Shown: in pieces, positions 57,269-64,000 of the stretch
How the letters are laid out: each line of letters starts with the position of its first letter
How positions within the stretch are numbered: position 1 is the stretch's first letter
Made by a program: the position numbers and the translations under genes
Source of the DNA: Cyathus striatus
Lineage: Eukaryota; Basidiomycota; Agaricomycetes; Agaricales; Nidulariaceae
DNA length: 64,000 bases
Assembly: GCA_025738555.1 (NCBI GenBank)
Contig: JAOVFP010000023.1
Coordinates: 1,736,001-1,800,000, forward strand
Direction: 5' to 3'
The notes under the pieces: model-generated
Told to the model about the DNA's origin: nothing
Database searches by the model: none
The model's input: the letters and a program-made list of their open reading frames with translations, nothing else

Positions 57269-59412
57269 ATTTTCCGATATTTTCGAAATGATAAGATTAT
57301 ATATTCAGTATGACTCGGCATTCAGATATGATGAAGCTCCGGGAAATCCATCGAACCTGCCATTCTGATGGTATTACGAGAAGCGGCGTGCATAAACCGT
57401 GACTAGTTGACTCGTGCGGCACCCAAGATCTGCGAGAAAAAGATAAGTAGTCCGACCCCTTCCGACCCCTAGCATTTTGTTGAACCTCTATGAAGCACTC
57501 GACGGCCTTCATCTTTTTTGAATATTACAATGGTATTTCCAGGGTTTTGAAGAATGATATAGAGAAACGTTGTGTTGTAATGAGGGAAAGGCTTTGTGAT
57601 TCTGAAAAGAAGGAAAGGCTGTGTTTTCAATTTTTCAATTTTGAAAATTATCACGTGCGTGCTGGTTGCGTGCTGAGTGGCACTGGTTGAAACAAAGCTG
57701 AACCAAATGAACGCTTGAGCGCACTTCACCCATCGCTGTCATAACAGTGTTATCTACGTCAGCGACTTCCATTACATCCCTTATATTTCGCTGAAGCACG
57801 ATACTGTTTAACTAAAATATGCATGCAAGTTGAATTTGGTTAAACTTCTGTCAAAATGGCAAAGAAAAAATTCAATGTTCGAAAAACTGGACCATCACAA
57901 TAACATTTGGTGCTAAATGTATCATGATTAACTTAGGACGGTACTTGCGAATATTGTGCTTTTTGGAAGAAAGGCGCATCATGTAATGCAGTATCCAGAG
58001 GTCTTTAAGGATCTTACAAATATTACTATCCGAGTTGTGTGAAAGAGGATACGTTCAGGAGAACCACTGTATCATCTAAGACGGTATTTAAGTAACTTGT
58101 TTTCCATTTGGTTGTACAACTTCATGTAGTACGCAGCTTGATGTTAACTCGCAAATATATAAATATTTCATACACTGCTTGACGTGCAATGACCCATCCA
58201 AATGATTTATTTCGCAGGTAGGAGATACATTGGTGGCCTGAATAAGTAATAACGACTTTCAAGTCTTGTTATTCCGCCATTTTCACGCTTTAAACAATCG
58301 CAGAATGAGTCATGACCAAAGAAGGATAGTGAGCAACATGAATCAATACGATGTATTTTTTAGGCTTTGATCATTGTGTTATTCGGAAGAAAGGAGGCGT
58401 GTGAGGAGACAATACTTACGAGGCTCGATGATTGATCAATGATGATTGATTCTGCTTAGTGCAAAATTTGAAACTGATTAGTGCTCGATTAGCTTGTGAA
58501 TCTGCAAGCTGCCAGTAATGTCAGTAGTTGAACTTTGTGCTGTGTACCGTGTAAGTACGTAGTTTACGGTTGGGGCGAAACTGGACCGGGGTGTATGACG
58601 AGAGAAGTGCGAGTAAGGTCGAGGTGAAACGCGTTGCTCGGAGACAGAAAATGTTTGGTCATGTTGAACAAGAGCTTTGGGAGCGCCGGGGCACGGGCGC
58701 CTTGGCCGCAACGGTAGCTGGTTACGGGGAGGGGCCTGCGCCAAGTATCTGTTTGAAGATAATGAACGCTGTGTAATATTAAATTTTAATGTCAATTTAA
58801 TGTTGTACTGTAAAATGAGAACAAGTGAAGAACCCAAAATAAGCATTGGCGGGATCGGCATCACGAGCACCTGACTATGCGTGGGAAGGGGGTATAAAAT
58901 TAGGCGTGCACGCGTCACGGCGGGTGGTGTTCCACGGTTGAAATTGAGGTCAGTCGTCGGATTCTCTCTTCTTCACTGCACGACCCGGAACGTCACCAAC
59001 GACCCACTGACTGGACGAGATCTGCTGCATTTAAAGGGCGCCCACGGAATCGCAGGTACGCCGCCCCGTGTGATATGACAGATATCATCACTTCCTTCCA
59101 TGAGCGCTGTCGGTTTGCTGACTTGTATCCTTCTATAGCTTAGTACTATAATCGTCGATACACCAAGGACCGGAACCTTGCTTCTGAACCACCACCATAT
59201 CCCTATATTCGTGGCTTCACCTGCCTTCCGTTCCTTTCATACTCTTTACTCAATTCCAGTCTCTCGTTTCTGCCCTGCCCTCGCTTCCGACGCCACTCTT
59301 TTCGTCAGGGGCCAACTCCACAATAACTATCTCCTCAGTCGTACGTCTCGTCTACTCATTACATTCCAATCACCAGCTAATCTGCAAATGTGCCCACAGA
59401 AATCAAAATACA
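57269..59412. other. Intergenic, no gene recognised
   Basis: About 2.1 kb. Small frames (57469-57729 minus, 58478-58918 minus, 58570-58776 plus) have no motif. The part from 59000 is the pyrimidine-rich promoter and leader of the next gene, with a likely leader intron ending at GCCCACAG near 59400. Confidence 0.5.
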
Positions 59413-60904
59413 ATGTCCTCCACCACCACAGACACCAGCGCGTCCGCGTCCACCACCTCCCTCGACGCAACACCCAAAAGCGACTCGCGCATCCTCGCGG
59501 TTGTCATTATCCTCTCTATCCTCGGCTTCCTCATCATCTCCGGTGTCATGTACTTCACCTACCGCCAATCCCGCAGGAGGCGCAGGGCGGGCAGTATCGC
59601 TGCAGGCCCGTACCATGGTTTCGTTGTCGATAAAGACCATCCTGCCGCGCATGTTACGCCGTTTGGTGCGCCTGGGGGAGAGGGACCTAGGTTCTGTAAG
59701 TTTTTTGTTGATTTCGTCGTTCGTTGGTTCGTTGGTTTGGGGTGCTTTGGTTGTGGGGGCAGAGGTGGTGATTCTATGAGACCACCTTATCGTCGACCGT
59801 GATGGGTTCTCAGTCGCATCCACATTGGGTGATTGCAGGGCATTCATTAATCCTTTCTTATTTTGGGCTACCGCGCCCACAGAAGTTGAGGGTAAATGCC
59901 CTTTGGAGTCTGTCTGGACGCGCTCTTGTCTTCTCATTTGCATCCGCGTAGACGGATAGTGGGGCGAGATCAGGGCGAACGAGCTTGATGGTGATGCCCT
60001 TGTGCATCCATCTACACCAGATGAACAGTGGGGGATTGTTCATCCCATGTTTGTGCATTCGGTGTTCAACTTTCATGCCTGGCGCTCGAGACTTCTAGCC
60101 TTCCTTTTGTTGTCGGACAGGCGTGTCTATTCTTTGCTGTTTCTCAGTGCTGTAGCGCTTTGCCCATTTTCTCATTTGGGTCGTCTCACCCATGAATTTG
60201 GCTGACAGTGAGGTTCTTGGTGCAAATGTTCCTACCCTCCAACGATCCTAGCACGCGCTAAGACGCAATGACTTACCGCCGTTCTCTCCCCGATGTCGTC
60301 GAGACAGATGGACAGACATAGACATGTCTTTCCATCTTTTTTTCTCAGCGCTTTATCTATCATCTTCCACTTCTCTTGATCTCTCACAATGCACTAGAAC
60401 CTCTTCCTCTTCTTGAAATTCTTTTTCCTGATCTTCATCTCCGTCATCATGCCCGTTTTCCCAAACTTGACTAACCCTTTATTTCTATTTCTAGTACACA
60501 CCCCAGGTTCAGATATGCGTATAGCCCTCCGCCGCCCAGATGGAGCATGGCACTTTTCCTCCCCCCGCTCGCCCTTCACGCCCACAGGCATCTCTGAGCC
60601 CTCTCCACTCCCCTCTCCATCCATCTCATCCCCGTATCTCCCCCTTGGCTCCCCGCGCCCTTCGTTATCGGTGAAAAGCAACAAGGAGCTCGAGGTCGAA
60701 CGGGAGAGGGAGAAGAAGAAAAAGGAAGAGAGGGAGGGGTATGGCTATGGCTGTGAGGATATTGAGGGCTTTCCGAATCCCCCGCCGCCTGCGTATGGTG
60801 TGTATGCGTACGAAGGCGACGGGGATCCATTTGCTAGTCGTGAGAGTGTGTGTATCAGTGTGAGGAGTGTAGTTGGGATGGATCCGTTTGTTTCTACGCG
60901 GTAG
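59413..60904 (+). CDS. Single-pass membrane protein of unknown function
   Basis: Exons 59413-59695 and 60495-60904, in phase, 230 residues. A short Ser/Thr-rich N-terminus (MSSTTTDTSASASTTSLDAT) precedes one helix (ILAVVIILSILGFLIISGVM), then a basic stop-transfer run (RQSRRRRRAG) places the rest in the cytosol. The second exon adds a Ser/Pro-rich stretch, a charged coiled-coil-like run (ELEVEREREKKKKEEREG) and a conserved-looking end (GDGDPFASRESVCISVRS). The intron, 799 nt, is far longer than any other here and might hide an exon or an insertion. The 3' half is duplicated at 63345-64000. Confidence 0.75.
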
Positions 60905-61859
60905 TTGAAGGATTTGGAAGTTTTTTTTTTTGTTTTTTTTGTATTATCAGGTTTTTTTGTTTAGTTGACTGGGGTTGATCTTTTGAATACCTTTTTATGG
61001 TGCCGAACCCTTTTTTTTACTTACTATCCGATGCTCCGCTACGTACTTACGTCTTCCTTCTCCGTGTCTCTTCCGCCTCACCTACATGTTCTCCTTCCCC
61101 TCACTTACCCATTCTTCGTCTCCGCCTTCCCCTTTCCTCACTCCCGCCGGTCGATTTATACCTATACGATACCGTCCGCATGTCCGTTTTTTACCTTCTG
61201 GTATGCGGATTTTTTAATTCTTTGTGGTTCGTGTGATGTTGTGATACCCGCTGAGATGTGCGGTGGATGATTATTTATTTTTTGTGTGGTTGTGAGTTGG
61301 TGAAATATTATTATTCTTTTTTTTTTTGGTGGTACCTGTGATTTAACACAGAACAGTTGATGTTTAACAATGTTAAAACGCCATGTCCGGTAAATGTTTT
61401 AGCTTTTCAGCCAGATGAGAGATAGTCCTGAGAGAAGAGAGTTTGTTACCATGCCGAAGCTTTATTTTATAGATTTGGATCGTTTTTTGTACTCGGTTGC
61501 ATTTATCTGATACAGTATACCTGTACACAGTACGCAGTCTTCAATTACTTACTATGAGGACATCCACTGGCGGGCAGTTACCAAGGCTAACGCCGGCGCT
61601 CCCCAAGGTCTTGCGCAACATGAACAAACACATTGTCTCTGAGACTTCCGACTTAAAACTAAGTACTGTCAAATTCAATGCATGTTTCACTTTACCTACT
61701 TACACCTTGGTCGAGATTTGCGCCCACAGTAAAAGTGTGTACAATTTACACAGAAAGAAGTTTGGGTGTATCGGAAAACAGCTTCCTGTTCGAATTAAGA
61801 AGTTTCACAGTCAAAAATACATGTTATAGTGTACTACCGATTGAGGATCACCGACACCC
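60905..61859. other. 3' flank and intergenic, nothing recognised
   Basis: T-rich 3' flank up to about 61290, whose sequence is copied at the window end. The frame at 61497-61829 has no motif. Confidence 0.5.
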
Positions 61860-62081
61860 TTAATCACTGGGTCCTCTACAACACGTCCAACATTCACCCG
61901 TTTGACGAGGGGTCCAATTCGTGGAGCATTGAGAACTATCATTAAAGCAAGCGAGCAGGCATATTTCTTCCCCGCCTTGTCGGGCTAGTACTGTACGCTG
62001 CTCGAGGTGAATGCTGCGGCCTTGGCACTGAGTGGACAGCGCGGCTGCGACGAGCATCATGATGGTGGTGGAGAGTTGCAT
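61860..62081 (-). CDS. Small secreted cysteine-rich protein, CWxCC family, one domain
   Basis: A single coding exon, 73 residues. The signal peptide (MQLSTTIMMLVAAALSTQCQ) is followed by GRSIHLEQRTVLARQGGEE and then the module C-x3-C-x6-C-x11-C-x2-C-C, ending CWTCC. The cysteine spacing is identical to the proteins at 34249 and 35792, though other residues differ widely, so the spacing is under constraint. The leader intron (62146-62091) shares the word AGGACCTTTCG with the leader intron of the gene at 34249. It lies between the two copies of a duplicated segment (60.66-61.29 and 63.35-64.0 kb). Confidence 0.85.
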   Translation of the reverse strand: MQLSTTIMMLVAAALSTQCQGRSIHLEQRTVLARQGGEEICLLACFNDSSQCSTNWTPRQTGECWTCCRGPSD

Positions 62082-62198
62082 TTCGTAGTACTAGATGGGA
62101 GTTTGTGTTAGACGAGCGAAAGGTCCTTGGTGTAAGTAATTTTTACCTGGAATTGAAGGAGACACTTGGATGGAGACTTGGACGTCCAGTGTGTATGG

Positions 62199-62206
62199 TA
62201 TTTATA
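62199..62206 (-). promoter_or_regulatory. TATA box of the cysteine-rich gene at 61860
   Basis: TATAAATA on the minus strand, 118 nt before the ATG at 62081 and the same 8-mer as in front of the paralog at 34249. Confidence 0.6.
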
Positions 62207-63344
62207 CACTTTGGTGGCTGGGAGCTAACCTAAAATTCTACGGCCCTAAAGCGTTATAAAATCCAAGTAACATATAAAAATATCCGTAAGTCATATGTGC
62301 ATATTTTGTGTAAACTTAGTCGCAACTTATCCGATCCTGGGTGTTACCTAGATACGAATAGTGACTAATGTTCAGACTTTACTAAAAAAGTGATCCCAAC
62401 AATACTTTCCAACTCTGGCTAGTATCATTACATACCGCCTATGTTTGATAAGGAGTAGAGAGACTGATAATATCTTCTCTTACATAGCAGTTTAATACCG
62501 CCAGAACGTATCATGACCTTGAAGTATTTGAAGACATCGTCTGGATATCGTCTTTCACGATGCCTAAGTTCTTCTACTAAGAGCACAATAATCTAAATTT
62601 AACAAGTATGTGTTGAGGTTGTATTAAGGACCATATCACACGCCAATCATCCTTGGTTGATACTTGGTTCTTCCAGAATTTAGTCGACTGTTCAAAGCGT
62701 GAAGGTGGCGAAATAACATGACTCTATAATCACAATTATTCGGGTTATCTCCTCCGTTTCGGAGGGACTAGTGGTACGTTCAATGTGATTGTGTCGGTGA
62801 ATTCTGGATGAAAATTTAACCGTTGACTCCATATCCATTCTTCGTTCGACGCTTTCCATTTCTATCGGTTCCAATGTAAACAGGAAGCATGAAATACTAA
62901 GGACTTAGATCCGCAGTGTACTTATCAGAAAGGAGCTATTTGTTTTCCGATATATTATAGTTGAGGTTGGAATATATAAAAATTTGGACGTTTAATGCTC
63001 CATCCCCAATGACTCTAAGGATAGTGTCAGTATCTGCTAGTGTCAGAAGATACATCTTGCGATACATAGAGCGTCTGTAGATTCTTAACGGAGTCTCTTC
63101 AATTCCTCCCCCTCACTGACTGGACTCCAGCAAAATTCTACAATGTTTCACGAATAATAGGTGCTTCGCTCAACTGTGATGTCTTATATCCCCGACTAGT
63201 TTGTAATTTTTGACGTACCTTGGCAATACCTTGAACATACCACAACGCTTTCTGCATTTCATCTTCAGAATCCAGACGAGTCTATTGTTTAACCAAGTAA
63301 AAGATTAAAACCCGTCGAGTGCTTGACTGCTTGAACAGCAGTTC
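62207..63344. other. Intergenic, no gene recognised
   Basis: AT-rich, with no frame above 60 residues that carries a motif. Confidence 0.5.
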
Positions 63345-64000
63345 CTTGCACCTTTCGTTATCAGTTAAAAGCAACAAGCAGCTCGAGGTAGAAAAAGAAA
63401 GAGAAGAAGAAAAAGAAAAAGAAAGAGAGGGAGGTATGGATATGGCTATGAGGATATTGAGGGCTCTCCGAACCCTCCCCCGCCGGCGTATGGCGTGTAT
63501 ACGAATGAGGGCGATATGGATTTATTTGCTAGTCGTGGGAGTGTATGTATAAGTGTGCAGAGTGGGTCTGGGTGGATCCGTTTGTTTCTAGGCGGTAAAT
63601 GGAAGGAGGAAGTTTTAGTTCGATCTGTATCATCAGGTTTTTGTGGTGCTCTTTTTTGAATACCTTTTTCTGTTAAACCCTTTTTAGTCACTCTCCAATG
63701 CTCCGCTACGTACTTACGTCTTCCTCACCCTCTCTACTTCTCCCCCTCACCTACCTCTTCTTTTCCTTCCCCTTCCTTACTCATTCTTCGACCCTCGCAT
63801 CCCCCTTTCCTCACTCCTGCCGGCTGATTTATACCTACACGATACCGTTCGCACATCCTTCTTTCATCTCAGTGTGTGCGGATTTGTTAATTCTTTGTGG
63901 TTTGTGTGATATCTGATTCCGCTGAGGTGTGCGGTGAATGATTATTTTTGTGTCACTGTGGTAGTGAAATGGTGAGGTATTATTATTGTGTTTGTTTTTT
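63345..64000 (+). pseudogene. Duplicated 3' end of the membrane-protein gene, cut by window edge
   Basis: From 63345 the sequence follows 60657-61290 closely: SLSVKSNKQLEVEKERE... aligns with SLSVKSNKELEVERERE..., then the 3' flank including CTCCGCTACGTACTTACGTC. The coding frame shifts after REG (63433) and stops, and no start or membrane helix precedes it. So this is a dead exon copy from a segmental duplication. Confidence 0.8.

Noticed and set aside
59377..59943. Minus-strand frame of 188 codons
   Set aside because: Antisense to the first exon of the single-pass membrane protein and its intron; Arg/Gly-rich mirror composition.
1..64000. tRNA or rRNA genes
   Set aside because: I looked for the tRNA B-box form GGTTCGAnTCC and cloverleaf arms. 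The near hits (such as GATTCGATTCC near 29068) lack a matching A-box and arms.

Overview
The window is nuclear DNA of a filamentous basidiomycete, most likely an Agaricomycete. Genes are dense on both strands. Nearly every gene is cut by several introns of 45-65 nt with GT...AG ends and CTAAC/CTGAC-like branch points. There are lineage-expanded BTB/POZ and F-box families and small secreted cysteine-rich proteins. No gene here looks bacterial in layout. I assembled exon models by hand from splice signals and reading phase; all coordinates are predictions without transcript support.

Region 1-17.8 kb. KRI1 (ribosome biogenesis) lies between two paralogous proline-rich membrane-protein genes, one cut by the window edge and one with a frameshift. 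Then come four minus-strand genes of unknown function: a Ser/Thr-rich protein, a 267-residue Ser-rich protein, a gene whose 3' end I could not close, and a 201-residue protein with a KEN motif. A degenerate ~250-280 bp tandem repeat lies at 14.6-15.4 kb.

Region 18.2-19.9 kb. A secreted repeat protein is built from four ~82-residue units separated by KKRR sites. The repeat is duplicated at the DNA level, introns and a 30-nt micro-exon included. It resembles a Kex2-processed repeat precursor and is the most striking gene in the window.

Region 21.2-30.2 kb. A cluster of BTB/POZ paralogs: three intact on plus, one relic, two on minus. One minus copy carries a long low-complexity tail with two competing reading frames. 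Between copies are arrays of CGG-N6-CCG motifs.

Region 31.2-36.7 kb. A microbial-type PARG (TIGR02452-like), a two-helix probably mitochondrial protein, and two members of a secreted family with the exact spacing C-x3-C-x6-C-x11-C-x2-CC. A third member is at 61.9 kb.

Region 37.0-44.3 kb. A transposon graveyard with three inverted-repeat pairs, TA flanks and a truncated Tc1/mariner transposase.

Region 44.7-52.4 kb. A meiotic ZIP2/SHOC1-like protein with a degenerate XPF domain, divergent from a mitochondrial CaiB-type CoA-transferase, followed by a SAM methyltransferase.

Region 52.5-57.3 kb. Two F-box paralogs, one broken by a 1.46 kb inverted-repeat element with an 8-bp target duplication, and a partial LTR between them.

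Region 59.4-64 kb. A single-pass membrane protein whose 3' half is duplicated at the window end, with the third cysteine-rich gene between the copies.
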